DNA from: Chryseobacterium sp. SC28
GTDB lineage: Bacteria; Bacteroidota; Bacteroidia; Flavobacteriales; Weeksellaceae
Direction of reading: 5' to 3'
Assembly (NCBI RefSeq): GCF_003932955.1
Contig: NZ_QOVY01000013.1
Location: 1-64,000 of the forward strand
Length of the DNA stretch: 64,000 nt
In this document: piece by piece, positions 17,129 through 25,857 of the stretch
Layout: every line of letters starts with the position of its first letter
Numbering within the stretch: the first letter of the stretch is position 1
The notes under the pieces: model-generated
Databases searched by the model: none
What the model saw: the letters and a program-made list of their open reading frames with translations, nothing else
Told to the model about the DNA's origin: nothing
Translations under genes and position numbers: made by a program

Positions 17129-18055
17129 CTAGAATCTGTAGATCACTTCTTTGTGAAAACCTTCCAGCATTTTCTCGGCTTTTGCGTAATCTTTGGAAAA
17201 TCCGAGGATGTAGCCGCCGCCACCGCTGCCGCAAAGTTTGAGGTAATAGGCATTGGAATCCAAGCCGGTTTTCCAAGCCTTGAAAATGTTTTCCGGGATC
17301 ATCGGGCGAAAATGTTCGTAAGCCCAGACAGATAATTTTTTCAGGTTGCGAAAAAACGGATTCATATCTTTTTTGAGGAAAGCGTCGATGCAAGCATTGT
17401 TGTAGCGGATGAATTCTTCTTTCAATGTTTTGCGGAAGCCTTCGTTTTTCAGCTTTTCGAAGAAGATTTGGATCATCGGTCCAGTTTCGCCCGTCATTCC
17501 CGAATCTATGAGGAAAATCGCACCTTTGCCCAACTCTTCTGCCGGGATAGAAACCGTATCTACACTTTCTTTGCTCTCGATCAGGATCGGAAGATTCATA
17601 AAGCAAATCAGAGGATCGATGCCAGAACTTTTGCCGTGGAAATAGCTTTCCAACAAACCAAAAATCATCTTCAGATCTTTCAGTTCGTTTTTGGAAACAG
17701 ATTCAGGATCTCTTTTGGTAACTGAATATTTTTCGAAAATCGCAGCAACCAAAGCGCCGGAACTTCCCACGCCGTAACCTTGCGGAATATTAGAATCGAA
17801 AAACAAACCTCTCTCAATGTCATTTCTAAAAGAATCGACATCCAGTTGGTATTCTTCAGGCAACTCTAAATCAAGAAGATAATCGGAATATTTTGCCAAA
17901 GACTGGTTGGATTTTTTTTCGAAATCATTGTCCAGATCAGAAAATTTGAGTGTTCCTTTATAAAAACTGTAGGGCAACGTGAGGCCTTGAGAATCTTCGA
18001 TAATGCCATACTCGCCGAACAAAAGTATTTTTGCGTAAAATAAAGGGTTATTCAT
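17129..18055 (-). CDS. GHMP kinase, mevalonate-kinase-like
   Basis: Cytoplasmic ATP-dependent small-molecule kinase. The N-terminal AKILLFGEYGII segment matches mevalonate kinases, the phosphate-binding loop PQGYGVGSSGALVAA is at residues 91-105, and the C-terminal GHMP motif LCGSGGGGYILGFS is intact. Bacteroidota make isoprenoids by the mevalonate or MEP route depending on lineage; a mevalonate kinase here implies the mevalonate route, with the acetyl-CoA acetyltransferase at 19761 as its first step. At 308 aa it is typical. A CAAATTTA (-7 box on the minus strand, 18073-18080) lies 17 nt upstream of the start. Confidence 0.87.
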   Translation of the reverse strand: MNNPLFYAKILLFGEYGIIEDSQGLTLPYSFYKGTLKFSDLDNDFEKKSNQSLAKYSDYLLDLELPEEYQLDVDSFRNDIERGLFFDSNIPQGYGVGSSGALVAAIFEKYSVTKRDPESVSKNELKDLKMIFGLLESYFHGKSSGIDPLICFMNLPILIESKESVDTVSIPAEELGKGAIFLIDSGMTGETGPMIQIFFEKLKNEGFRKTLKEEFIRYNNACIDAFLKKDMNPFFRNLKKLSVWAYEHFRPMIPENIFKAWKTGLDSNAYYLKLCGSGGGGYILGFSKDYAKAEKMLEGFHKEVIYRF

Positions 18056-18140
18056 ATTGTGTTTTGGTGTTGCAAATTTACAAAAAATAAATTAGTGGTC
18101 TATTATCAAAAAACGAACCGATGTTTTAAATTTTCATTAA

Positions 18141-19631
18141 TTATTTGGTATTATTTTTCACTTTCATAAAACGAATCAGAATCAATCCAATGGCGAAGAA
18201 AACCGTCATCGACAAAGCAGCGTACCGCATATTGTTGTATTGCTCTATCAGCGTAGCGAAGATGAAAGTTCCTAAAATAATCGCCAATTTTTCCAACACA
18301 TCATAAAAACTGAAATACGTGGTATTATCCATCGAATCCGTTGGAAGGAGTTTGGAATAAGTTGATCTTGACATCGCCTGCAAACCACCCATCACGAGAC
18401 CGATTATGGCTGCAATGCCGTAAAACTGATATTCTACATTTGGATTTTCTTTGTTGAGATAGTAGGCCGAAAGGCAAGCGCCGATCCACAAAGCCACGGT
18501 GATACTGATGACATTTTTGTTCCCGATTTTCGTGGAAAGCCAGGAGAAAAACAAGGCGCCGATAATGGCTTCAATCTGAATCAGCAGCAAAGTCATTATC
18601 AATTTTTCCTGAGCCATATTGATTTCGCTTTTCCCAAACAAGGTGGCCATAAGGAAGATGGTCTGCATCCCGACGCTGTAGAAAAAGAAACTGGAAAGGA
18701 AATATTTCAGATTTTTGTCCCCGAAAAGATGATTTCCCACTTTGAATAATTCTCGGAAACTCTCTTTGCCGATATCGATATAAAAACTGATGTTATCTTT
18801 CAAAACCTCCAGAAAACCGCCTTGCTCGGTGTGACTTTTGAAAATATTTTTATAATTAAGCAAAACCAAATCCTTGGGTAATTGATCTTTCACTTGCCCA
18901 AACTGAGGCAGATATTTGAAAGTATATTGCGAAAATCCGAACCACCAAGCACCCGTCAAAAGGAAACTAATTCTGGTGTAAATCACAGCCTGCTTGGGAG
19001 TTTCTGCTAGAACCTGAATCAAAACCAGACAAATCACCACCAAAATGACGGAACCGATATAGCCGTACACATATCCCCTGGCAGAAAGCGCATCCTGCTT
19101 GTCGGGCGTTGCAATATCGGGCAAAAAGGAGTTGTAAAAAACCAAACTGCCCCAAAAACCAACACTGGCCGTCATACTGAATAATAATCCCAGCCAAACG
19201 CTTCCCATCCCGGTAAACATCGCCAATCCCATACAGGAAGTGGCACCCAGATAACAGAAAAACTGAAGAAACGATTTTTTGTTCCCAATCGTATCGGCCA
19301 AGGAGGACAAAAATGGCGAGAGCAAAACCACGATCAGGAAAGAAAGGGTGAGAGAATAGCCATAAATAGCGTCGGGCTGATATTCTTTCCCGAATATTTT
19401 GACAAGATGCCGCACCGGAACTTTGATCCATTGTCCGGTTTCTTTGACATATTCGTCTTTTTCGTAAGCCGTCGTCAAAATCGAATAATATATTGGAAAA
19501 ATCGTGGAAGTAATCACCAATGAATAAACCGAGTTGGCCCAATCGTAGAATGCCCAGGCGCGCATTATTTTGGGGTTGTTCTTGATCGGATTTTCGGGAA
19601 TTGCTTTTTCTAATTCAGGCATTGGAAACAA
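18141..19631 (-). CDS. MFS transporter of the Atg22/UMF1 type
   Basis: Polytopic inner-membrane transporter, about 12 hydrophobic helices in 496 aa. The opening RAWAFYDWANSVYSLVITS is the signature of the UMF1 family, related to the yeast vacuolar amino-acid effluxer Atg22. Substrate unknown; amino-acid or peptide efflux is the family guess. A second in-frame ATG three codons in (19622) is equally possible. A good promoter lies 9 nt upstream of the start and a terminator for the preceding thiolase gene separates the two, so it is its own transcription unit. Confidence 0.85.
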   Translation of the reverse strand: MFPMPELEKAIPENPIKNNPKIMRAWAFYDWANSVYSLVITSTIFPIYYSILTTAYEKDEYVKETGQWIKVPVRHLVKIFGKEYQPDAIYGYSLTLSFLIVVLLSPFLSSLADTIGNKKSFLQFFCYLGATSCMGLAMFTGMGSVWLGLLFSMTASVGFWGSLVFYNSFLPDIATPDKQDALSARGYVYGYIGSVILVVICLVLIQVLAETPKQAVIYTRISFLLTGAWWFGFSQYTFKYLPQFGQVKDQLPKDLVLLNYKNIFKSHTEQGGFLEVLKDNISFYIDIGKESFRELFKVGNHLFGDKNLKYFLSSFFFYSVGMQTIFLMATLFGKSEINMAQEKLIMTLLLIQIEAIIGALFFSWLSTKIGNKNVISITVALWIGACLSAYYLNKENPNVEYQFYGIAAIIGLVMGGLQAMSRSTYSKLLPTDSMDNTTYFSFYDVLEKLAIILGTFIFATLIEQYNNMRYAALSMTVFFAIGLILIRFMKVKNNTK

Positions 19632-19640
19632 TTATTTAGA

Positions 19641-19672
19641 CAAATGTAAAAAAAGGAATTACAAGTTGACAA
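19641..19672 (-). promoter_or_regulatory. Bacteroidota promoter of the MFS transporter gene
   Basis: Read on the minus strand, TTG (19672-19670) is followed after 21 bp by TACATTTG (19648-19641), matching TTG-N17-23-TAnnTTTG. The -7 box ends 9 nt before the ATG. Confidence 0.6.
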
Positions 19673-19705
19673 AAAAATGCGTTTGTAACCAAAATTTAAC
19701 AGCAA

Positions 19706-19745
19706 AAAACCCTTTCAGATTCTAAGTCCTAAAAGGGTTTTTGAA
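19706..19745 (-). terminator. Terminator of the acetyl-CoA acetyltransferase gene
   Basis: AAAAACCCTTTcAG and CTaAAAGGGTTTTT form a long stem around ATTCTAAGTC. On the minus strand the stem is followed by a T-rich tail. It lies 15-55 nt past the thiolase stop codon. Confidence 0.85.
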
Positions 19746-19760
19746 TTTATTTTAAAAAAA

Positions 19761-20942
19761 TTATTGCAAATTTTCTATTACAATGGCCGTAGCGCCGCCG
19801 CCGCCGTTGCAAATGGCTGCCGCACCGTATTTTCCCTTATTTTGTTTCAGAACATTAATTAACGTCACTATAATTCTGGAACCAGAACTTCCCAAGGGAT
19901 GACCGATGGAAACTGCACCACCGTTGACATTGACTTTGGCGGCGTCCAGTCCCATCACTTTGCTATTGGCCAAACCAACCACCGAAAACGCTTCATTCAG
20001 TTCGAAAAAATCGATGTCGTCTTTTGTAAGATTCGCTTTCTCCAGAGCGAGTGGTAGAGCTTTCGAAGGTGCCATTGTGAATCTATCTGGCTCAACGGCC
20101 GCATCGGCATAAGAAATAATTTTCGCAAGCGGTTTTAATCCCAACTCTTCCATTTTTTCTTTAGACATCAAAATCAAAGCAGAAGCGCCGTCATTCAATG
20201 TGGAGGCGTTGGCAGCGGTGACCGTTCCGTTTTCTTTTTGAAAAACGGTTGGCAAAGTCGGGATTTTGTCAAATTTAACGGCTTTATATTCTTCATCTTC
20301 TGAAAATACGACCGGATCTCCTTTTCTTTGAGGAACCGAAACCGGAACCACTTCCTCAGAAAATTTTCCTGCTTCCCAAGCAGCGGCAGATCTTTTGTAG
20401 GATTGGATGGCGAAAGCATCTTGCTCCTCTCTGCTAATATTATTTTCTTGGGCGCACAACTCTGCGCAAACACCCATATGCTGTTTATTGTAAACGTCGG
20501 TCAGCCCGTCTTTCAGGACGCCATCTTGGAGTTTTACATCGCCCAATTTTACGGCATTTCTTGCATCCAAATAGTGTGGAACCATCGACATGTTTTCCAT
20601 TCCGCCGGCCACAATAATGTCCACATCGCCAGCTTTGATCGCCTGAGCGGCCATTGTGACGGCTTTCATTCCGGAAGCACAAACTTTATTAATCGTTGTG
20701 GCAGGCGTATGAATAGACAAACCGGCACCCAAAGCCACTTGCCTCGCAGGCGCTTGCCCCTCGCCGGCCTGCAAAACATTGCCCATATAAATTTCCTGAA
20801 CCAAAGCCGGGTCAAGATTTATTTTGTCTAAAGCGCCTTTCACGGCGGTAATTCCCAATTGTGTCGCTGGCACCGTGGAGAGGCTTCCAAGAAAACTTCC
20901 CATTGGCGTTCTGACTGCTGACACAATAAATACTTCTTTCAT
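19761..20942 (-). CDS. atoB: Acetyl-CoA C-acetyltransferase (thiolase)
   Basis: Condenses two acetyl-CoA to acetoacetyl-CoA or cleaves it. The catalytic residues fall exactly where expected for the biosynthetic thiolase family: Cys88 ([10 protein letters not shown]), His348 ([10 protein letters not shown]) and Cys378 (CNGGGG). NEAFSV and the Gly-rich C-terminus are intact, and 393 aa is standard. It acts in the cytoplasm and could serve two nearby functions: supplying the mevalonate pathway (GHMP kinase at 17129) and working with ScoAB in acetoacetate use. Single-gene unit with a strong terminator. Confidence 0.95.
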   Translation of the reverse strand: MKEVFIVSAVRTPMGSFLGSLSTVPATQLGITAVKGALDKINLDPALVQEIYMGNVLQAGEGQAPARQVALGAGLSIHTPATTINKVCASGMKAVTMAAQAIKAGDVDIIVAGGMENMSMVPHYLDARNAVKLGDVKLQDGVLKDGLTDVYNKQHMGVCAELCAQENNISREEQDAFAIQSYKRSAAAWEAGKFSEEVVPVSVPQRKGDPVVFSEDEEYKAVKFDKIPTLPTVFQKENGTVTAANASTLNDGASALILMSKEKMEELGLKPLAKIISYADAAVEPDRFTMAPSKALPLALEKANLTKDDIDFFELNEAFSVVGLANSKVMGLDAAKVNVNGGAVSIGHPLGSSGSRIIVTLINVLKQNKGKYGAAAICNGGGGATAIVIENLQ

Positions 20943-21037
20943 TATTTTTTGATTTTGATTATGTTGCTACTTATTTCCTAACCTATGTTTTTGTGATTTA
21001 ATGGTTTTGAATCATTTTTTAAATAGGCTCTAAATTA

Positions 21038-21451
21038 TTAATAATTATCGATATTATTTTTGTCAGCATTAATATTTCTTCTCGATGCCAATAAAATCAC
21101 AACTGCGCCTAAAAACGCTATGAACCATCCCCAGGATAATTTCACAATTCCTGCGAAAGTGGATTGCCAGGATTTGAATGGTAAAAAGCTAAAATAATTC
21201 AAAGATTTTAACTTAATGGCAACAATTGTGAAGACAAAAAGGAAGATCATTAGAAAAGCCATTATTCGCACAGGTTTAGTTTTGTCAATCAAGATAAAAA
21301 CCAGTGTTAATAAGGAAAATCCCCAAAGTACGATGGCGAGTGTATTATCCACTTTCCAATAGTTCCAGTTGCCCACGATGGGAATATGAACCAACGGCAG
21401 AAAACTGCCAGCCACAACCAAAAACAATCCGATTAATTGTAAATTCTTCAT
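21038..21451 (-). CDS. Small four-helix membrane protein, function unknown
   Basis: From the ATG at 21451 (MKNLQLIGLFLVVAGSFLPL) the protein is 137 residues with four hydrophobic segments: about 5-25, 43-60, 66-88 and 104-127, ending in a charged tail rich in Asn/Asp/Lys. The 45 nt longer frame from 21496 adds a polar segment before the first helix and is less likely. No catalytic motif is visible. It lies between the thiolase and the barrel-protein terminator on the same strand. I do not recognise the family. Confidence 0.7.
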   Translation of the reverse strand: MKNLQLIGLFLVVAGSFLPLVHIPIVGNWNYWKVDNTLAIVLWGFSLLTLVFILIDKTKPVRIMAFLMIFLFVFTIVAIKLKSLNYFSFLPFKSWQSTFAGIVKLSWGWFIAFLGAVVILLASRRNINADKNNIDNY

Positions 21452-21533
21452 TTCTAAAACCGCTTTGCCAATGTAATTAAAATTCTCGATTTGCAAAAGT
21501 GATGTTGGATGAATTTTTTCTAAGATTTAAAAT

Positions 21534-21565
21534 CAAAAAAGCACACTTTTTTCAAAGTATGCTTT
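21534..21565 (-). terminator. Terminator of the ECF-sigma operon
   Basis: On the minus strand AAAGCATACTTT-GAAA-AAAGTGTGCTTT is a 12-pair stem with one G-U pair and a GAAA tetraloop, followed by a T-rich tract. It lies 48 nt beyond the stop of the barrel gene. Confidence 0.88.
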
Positions 21566-21613
21566 CGAGAAATAATAAAAATAGTGTTCTATGAAAAATT
21601 TAATCTGTTTTTA

Positions 21614-22690
21614 TTAGAAGTCAATATTGGCAATTTCGATCCCGATTTGGATGCCGTTTTTGTTTGGTAAAAGGGCTCTGTCATTAAAAATAGGTGTGAA
21701 ATCTTTCTTGATGAATAAATTAACTCCGCCATAACCCAAACTGAATTTCCCTCCGAAAAGAAACGCATTCACGCCGTCGTCCAAAGTGTAATCATACTTT
21801 TTGAAGTGGTCATTTTCGTTATAATATTTTACTTTTACGATGCTTCTCGTGTTGATTCCCGCGTAAGCTCCTAAACCGATTTTCCACATTTTCTTTTTGG
21901 CGTCCAGATATTGTTTTCCGTCATATTCTGTGTATTTCGGATTCAGATAAAGCTGAAACTCAACCGGCAATGTGAGGTAAACATTTCTTAGTTTTGACCG
22001 TTTGAGCCTTCCATTTTCAAAATTATCAAGGAACAACTGCGAATTTTCCTGCACAAAAACCTGTGGACGTTTCGGCATATAAGTGTCGGTTCTGTAAGCC
22101 AAGCCGTATCTGATAAACCACGGACTGGCGAAGTTTCCCAGTTGCTTATCTTTTCTAAATTGCACTTCGACACTGTGAGAATTCCCGATCCTCATCTCAG
22201 AATCGTTTTCAAAAGGATTGAAACTGCCTTTGTCTTTAGTCAAATTTGCGAAGGCATAAGCCACGTTCAGCGAGCTGCTGTTGAGATATTGCGCCGGAGA
22301 TTTTCCGCTCTTTTTGATGCTCAAGCCCTTGCTGCTGAAGACAAAAACATCTTTACTTTTCACAGTATCCATTTTGGTGTTGTAAACCGAATTGGTTACG
22401 GCCGTTTTGGTGATATTTTCCAGTTGCTGGCGCTCATTCTCGATTTTTTCATTGATGATGATTTCGTATTTTTTAGAAACCGCTTCTTTCTGCGCAATTT
22501 GTTCCGCTTTTGTGATTTTGCCTGAGGAAAAATCGCCATCGATTTTGTCGGTCTCGGACTTCATATTCGCCTTTTCTGTCGATACGATGGAATTGACTTT
22601 TTGTGTGTAAGATTTCATCTGGTCGTCGAGCGTAGTTTGGGCTGTGGCAAAGCTGGAGAGCATTGCCAAAAGTAGAATTTTGACTTTCAT
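21614..22690 (-). CDS. Outer-membrane beta-barrel protein in an ECF-sigma operon
   Basis: A 358-residue exported protein with signal peptide MKVKILLLAMLSSFATA. Residues about 20-105 are a charged helical, probably coiled-coil region (Lys/Glu/Gln-rich). Residues about 140-358 alternate hydrophobic and polar residues with repeated aromatic ends (VEVQFRKD, RYGLAYRTD, LPVEFQLYLNP, GLGAYAGINT, FGGKFSLGYGG), the pattern of a small outer-membrane barrel. The C-terminus ends with Phe (ANIDF), as barrel proteins commonly do. It begins 6 nt after the anti-sigma-like gene, so it is the last gene of the three-gene operon and may be its regulatory target. Function unknown. Confidence 0.75.
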   Translation of the reverse strand: MKVKILLLAMLSSFATAQTTLDDQMKSYTQKVNSIVSTEKANMKSETDKIDGDFSSGKITKAEQIAQKEAVSKKYEIIINEKIENERQQLENITKTAVTNSVYNTKMDTVKSKDVFVFSSKGLSIKKSGKSPAQYLNSSSLNVAYAFANLTKDKGSFNPFENDSEMRIGNSHSVEVQFRKDKQLGNFASPWFIRYGLAYRTDTYMPKRPQVFVQENSQLFLDNFENGRLKRSKLRNVYLTLPVEFQLYLNPKYTEYDGKQYLDAKKKMWKIGLGAYAGINTRSIVKVKYYNENDHFKKYDYTLDDGVNAFLFGGKFSLGYGGVNLFIKKDFTPIFNDRALLPNKNGIQIGIEIANIDF

Positions 22691-22696
22691 AATAGT

Positions 22697-23398
22697 TTAT
22701 TTGGTTGTTATAGAATCTTTTTCGTAGAGCGTGATTCCGAAGAGTTTGATGCGTTTTGGGTTGGGAAAATCCGACTCTATTTTGGGTTTCGACATATTAA
22801 TTCCCATCGCCGATTTTGGCATTTCAGATTTCGCTTTGTCAATTTCTACTCCGAAAAGTAAGTCAGATGATGACACATATTTTACTTTCGGTTTCTGTGG
22901 GTTGAGCGAAGTGGAAGCGTCGTTTTGAGCCAGTTTTTCTTCAGGTTTTGGAATTGAAATTTCTTCATTTTTGATTAAAATTTCTTTATCTGAAATCGAA
23001 CTTTGCTCTCCATTTCCAATTTTTTCTGTCATTCTGACCGGAGTCGAAGAATCTTTATTTTCAACAGCCCATCTGTCATTTCGATTTTCAGAATTGTTTT
23101 TGATTGGATTAATTGTCTCAACTTCATTATTTTCCGCCGGTTCAATTGGAATTGAATTTCGATTTTTAGTTTGACTGGCCAATTCCTGGTTTTCACGAAT
23201 GTCAGATTTATGATTAATCATCCAAAAACTTCCGCCCAAACCAAACATTAATAAAACAACTGCGGCATATTTCAACCAAACCATTTTCGGCTTCTCTTTT
23301 TTCGCAGGAATTTGGTCGAGTTTTTCTTCCAATCTGTCCCAAAGACCGTTGGAAACTTGCATTTCCCTTTGCTCGTATTTAGATTTCAGATTCTGCAT
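22697..23398 (-). CDS. Anti-sigma-factor-like single-pass membrane protein
   Basis: A 233-residue protein with a short cytoplasmic N-terminus (about 40 residues, WDRLEEKLDQIPAKK), one transmembrane helix (WLKYAAVVLLMFGLGGSFWMI) and a long, low-complexity, Asn/Glu/Ser/Pro-rich periplasmic part. The topology and its position directly behind an ECF sigma gene fit an anti-sigma factor, although the cytoplasmic part lacks the Zn-binding HxxxCxxC motif. Its start lies inside the sigma gene (20 nt overlap) and its stop is 6 nt before the barrel gene. Confidence 0.7.
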   Translation of the reverse strand: MQNLKSKYEQREMQVSNGLWDRLEEKLDQIPAKKEKPKMVWLKYAAVVLLMFGLGGSFWMINHKSDIRENQELASQTKNRNSIPIEPAENNEVETINPIKNNSENRNDRWAVENKDSSTPVRMTEKIGNGEQSSISDKEILIKNEEISIPKPEEKLAQNDASTSLNPQKPKVKYVSSSDLLFGVEIDKAKSEMPKSAMGINMSKPKIESDFPNPKRIKLFGITLYEKDSITTK

Positions 23399-23936
23399 TT
23401 TGTTTGGTGTTTTGTTGATTAAAATAATCTGTCAGCCATTTTTTCGCTTTACTCAGCTGGCTTTTGCTGGTTCCTTCCGTGATATTCAGGATTTCTGCAA
23501 TCTCCAGATGTTTCTTCTCCTCAAAAACCGAAAGATTGAAAACCAATTTGTAACCAATCGGCATTTCCTTGAAAATCACTTCCAGATCGATGTCTTGCGA
23601 AAACGCACCGATATCTTCCGTCTGTTCCGCAATAGCGTCTGTAAACTCAGTTTCCGCATAAAGAATATGTTTATTTTTCCGAATAAAACTAATCGCATCA
23701 TTCACCACGATTTTCCTGAGCCAAGCCGGAAACGATTCGTGATTTTTACAGTCATCCAGCTTCGTAAACGCTTTATAGAAAGCATTCATCAGAACATCTT
23801 CGGCATCATCCCGATTGTTGATATAAGAATTGGCAACCGACAACATTTTCCCCGAAAACATTTCGAACAGGCGCTTCTGAGCCAGTCGGTCGTTTTTCTT
23901 TGCCTCGGAAAAGATCTGTTGTAACTCTGTTTTCAT
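23379..23936 (-). CDS. ECF-type RNA polymerase sigma factor
   Basis: A 185-residue sigma-70 family protein with only regions 2 and 4. Region 2 is recognisable in YINNRDDAEDVLMNAFYKAF and PAWLRKIVVNDAISFIRK; region 4 in YKLVFNLSVFEEKKHLEIAE followed by a helix-turn-helix with SKSQLSKAKKWL. The ATG at 23936 (MKTELQQIF) is preferred over 23963, which adds nine residues not seen in the family. It heads an operon with an overlapping anti-sigma-like gene and a barrel protein, so it probably senses an envelope signal. No promoter is obvious upstream. Confidence 0.9.
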   Translation of the reverse strand: MKTELQQIFSEAKKNDRLAQKRLFEMFSGKMLSVANSYINNRDDAEDVLMNAFYKAFTKLDDCKNHESFPAWLRKIVVNDAISFIRKNKHILYAETEFTDAIAEQTEDIGAFSQDIDLEVIFKEMPIGYKLVFNLSVFEEKKHLEIAEILNITEGTSKSQLSKAKKWLTDYFNQQNTKQNAESEI

Positions 23937-24080
23937 TTTATCTTTCTGACAATAAGACGGCAAAATACCAAAATGGTTGCCTCGATTTTTAAAATAAATT
24001 AAAATTAAATCATATATAACTGATTATCAATAAAATAAATTTTAACTTATTTACGTTTTACCTCATACATTTTACAAAAT

Positions 24081-24229
24081 TTGGGCAATCCCCTCGCCTT
24101 TCCAAATGCCGCCGCTCGGGTCGGGCTATCCGTTGCAATCTTTTTTGTGGAAGATGTTTTCCCCAATTGATTGGAACATTTACCAACCACAAAAAAGGAT
24201 TTCCACTACTATCCCTATTGCAGCTTCGC
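24081..24229. repeat. Palindromic intergenic element, copy A
   Basis: First of two copies of an unannotated element (copy B at 40811-40950). Shared landmarks in order are TTTGGGC, a C/G-rich spacer, G(G/C)GCTATCC, ATCTTT, a variable stem-loop, AAAGGAT, TACTATC and GCAGCTTCGC. Here the variable stem is ATCTTTTTTGTGG (24138-24150) against CCACAAAAAAGGAT (24187-24200), with one unpaired G near the base of the right arm. It occupies the gene-free 0.78 kb between the ECF-sigma operon and prfB. Confidence 0.7.
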
Positions 24230-24269
24230 AACAAATAAAGTTTTGCGCATCAAAAAAAGATTTTTCCCT

Positions 24270-24675
24270 GAGCGAAGCGCCTTTGCGAACCTTAAAATAT
24301 TTTCAAGAATGTCAAAATCTTCGCGAACTTTGCGTTAAAATTTCTGCTTCAATCTTTAATTCCATAGGAAATACAAGCAGTTGAGATTCCTATTGAACGA
24401 CAATATTGTATTGAAAATGATTCTTGTCTGAGCGAAGCGCCTTTGCGAACCTTAAAATATTTTCAAGAATGTCAAAATCTTCGCGGACTTTGCGTTAAAA
24501 TTTCTGCTTCAAACTTTAATTCCGTAAAAATATAAGCAGTTGAGATTTCTATTGAACGACAATATTGTATTGAAAATGATTCTTGTCTGAGCGAAGCGCC
24601 TTTGCGAACCTTAAAATATTTTCAATTAGATAAAAAAATCTTCGCGCCTTTTGCGTTAAAATTTTTGAATCAACC
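24270..24675. repeat. Tandem array of about 160 bp units (2.5 copies)
   Basis: Units begin with GAGCGAAGCGCCTTTGCGAA at 24270, 24430 and 24589, giving periods of 160 and 159 bp; the third copy stops after about 85 bp, next to prfB. The first two units are nearly identical, differing mainly in a short A-rich stretch near the middle. Each unit includes TTCGCG(A/G)ACTTTGCGTTAAAA, itself an echo of its own first 30 bases. No coding frame is conserved across units and I see no transposase, so this is non-coding repeat sequence. The array directly follows palindromic element copy A. Confidence 0.9.
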
Positions 24676-24720
24676 ATTAAACATTAATTTCTTCTTATTT
24701 TTGCAAAAATCAAAACAAAG

Positions 24721-25833
24721 GTGGTAAACACAGACCAAATAAAAGATATCCAATCCAGAATAGAAGACCTGCACAAGTTCCTCCAAATCGAAAAGAAAAA
24801 AATCGAAATCGCCAACGACGACGAGAAAACAGCCGCCCCCGACTTCTGGAACAACTCCAAAGACGCCGAAGTTTTCCTGAAACAACTCCGTTCCAAAAAA
24901 AAATGGGTGGAAAGCTATGAAGAGATCAAAACGCAATTTGATGATCTTCAGGTTTTGATGGAATTCGCAAAAGAAGACCCAGAATCTGAGAAGGAATTGG
25001 ACGAAGCTTTTCCAAAATTGGTGGAGAAAATCGAAAATCTTGAATTCAAAAATATGCTTTCCAACGAAGGCGATGAACTTTCTGCCGTTCTTCAAATCAC
25101 AGCCGGAGCCGGAGGAACAGAATCTTGCGACTGGGCCAATATGCTGATGCGGATGTACACGATGTGGGCAGACAAGCAAGGGTACAAAATCCGCGAACTC
25201 AACTTCCAAGAAGGCGATGTGGCCGGAATCAAAACGGTGACTCTGGAAATCGATGGGGATTTTGCTTTCGGCTATTTGAAAGGTGAAAATGGCGTTCACA
25301 GATTGGTGAGAATTTCGCCTTTTGACAGCAATGCTAAAAGACACACGAGTTTCGTTTCGGTTTACGTTTATCCTTTGGTGGACGATACGATTGAAATCAA
25401 TATCAATCCGGCCGACATCAGTTTTGAAACAATGCGAAGCTCGGGAGCCGGTGGACAAAACGTAAATAAAGTAGAAACTGCAGTTCGTCTTCGTCACGCA
25501 CCAACTGGAATTATTATTGAAAATTCAGAGTCGCGTTCTCAGCTTCAGAACAAGGAAAAGGCGATGCAGCTCCTGAAATCAAGACTTTATGAAATGGAAT
25601 TGGAAGAACGCCTGAAAGCCAGAAACGAAATCGAAGCCGGAAAAATGAAAATCGAATGGGGTTCGCAGATCCGAAATTATGTGCTGCATCCTTACAAATT
25701 GGTAAAAGACGTCCGTTCGGGATATGAAACCTCGGATGTGGACGGCGTTCTGAACGGGAATATCACGCCTTTTTTAAAAGCTTATCTAATGAATGAAGGG
25801 CAAGCCGGAAGTGGGGAGATGGATGAGTTGTAA
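24721..25833 (+). CDS. prfB: Peptide chain release factor 2, uninterrupted frame
   Basis: Terminates translation at UGA and UAA. The stop-recognition tripeptide SPF is at residues 199-201 and the peptidyl-hydrolysis GGQ at 244-246 within [11 protein letters not shown]. At 370 aa the length is normal. Many bacteria control prfB by a programmed frameshift at a CTTTGA near codon 25; here the corresponding region ([12 protein letters not shown]) has no stop and no slippery site, so that autoregulation is absent. The start is GTG at 24721, as no suitable in-frame ATG lies upstream. A TATTTTTG -7 box is at 24696-24703, so the leader would be about 10 nt. The LRR gene begins 24 nt downstream. Confidence 0.95.
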   Translation: MVNTDQIKDIQSRIEDLHKFLQIEKKKIEIANDDEKTAAPDFWNNSKDAEVFLKQLRSKKKWVESYEEIKTQFDDLQVLMEFAKEDPESEKELDEAFPKLVEKIENLEFKNMLSNEGDELSAVLQITAGAGGTESCDWANMLMRMYTMWADKQGYKIRELNFQEGDVAGIKTVTLEIDGDFAFGYLKGENGVHRLVRISPFDSNAKRHTSFVSVYVYPLVDDTIEININPADISFETMRSSGAGGQNVNKVETAVRLRHAPTGIIIENSESRSQLQNKEKAMQLLKSRLYEMELEERLKARNEIEAGKMKIEWGSQIRNYVLHPYKLVKDVRSGYETSDVDGVLNGNITPFLKAYLMNEGQAGSGEMDEL

Positions 25834-25857
25834 AGTTCAATTTTTTATTTTTTTAAA

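Noticed and set aside
24106-24384. A 92-codon frame running through the repeat region before prfB
   Set aside because: It crosses palindromic element A and into the tandem array, is not conserved between units and has no protein-like features.
24670-25497. Long minus-strand frame of 275 codons opposite prfB
   Set aside because: It is antisense to a clear release factor gene, rich in Phe/His as complements of Glu/Lys codons give, and has no recognisable domain.
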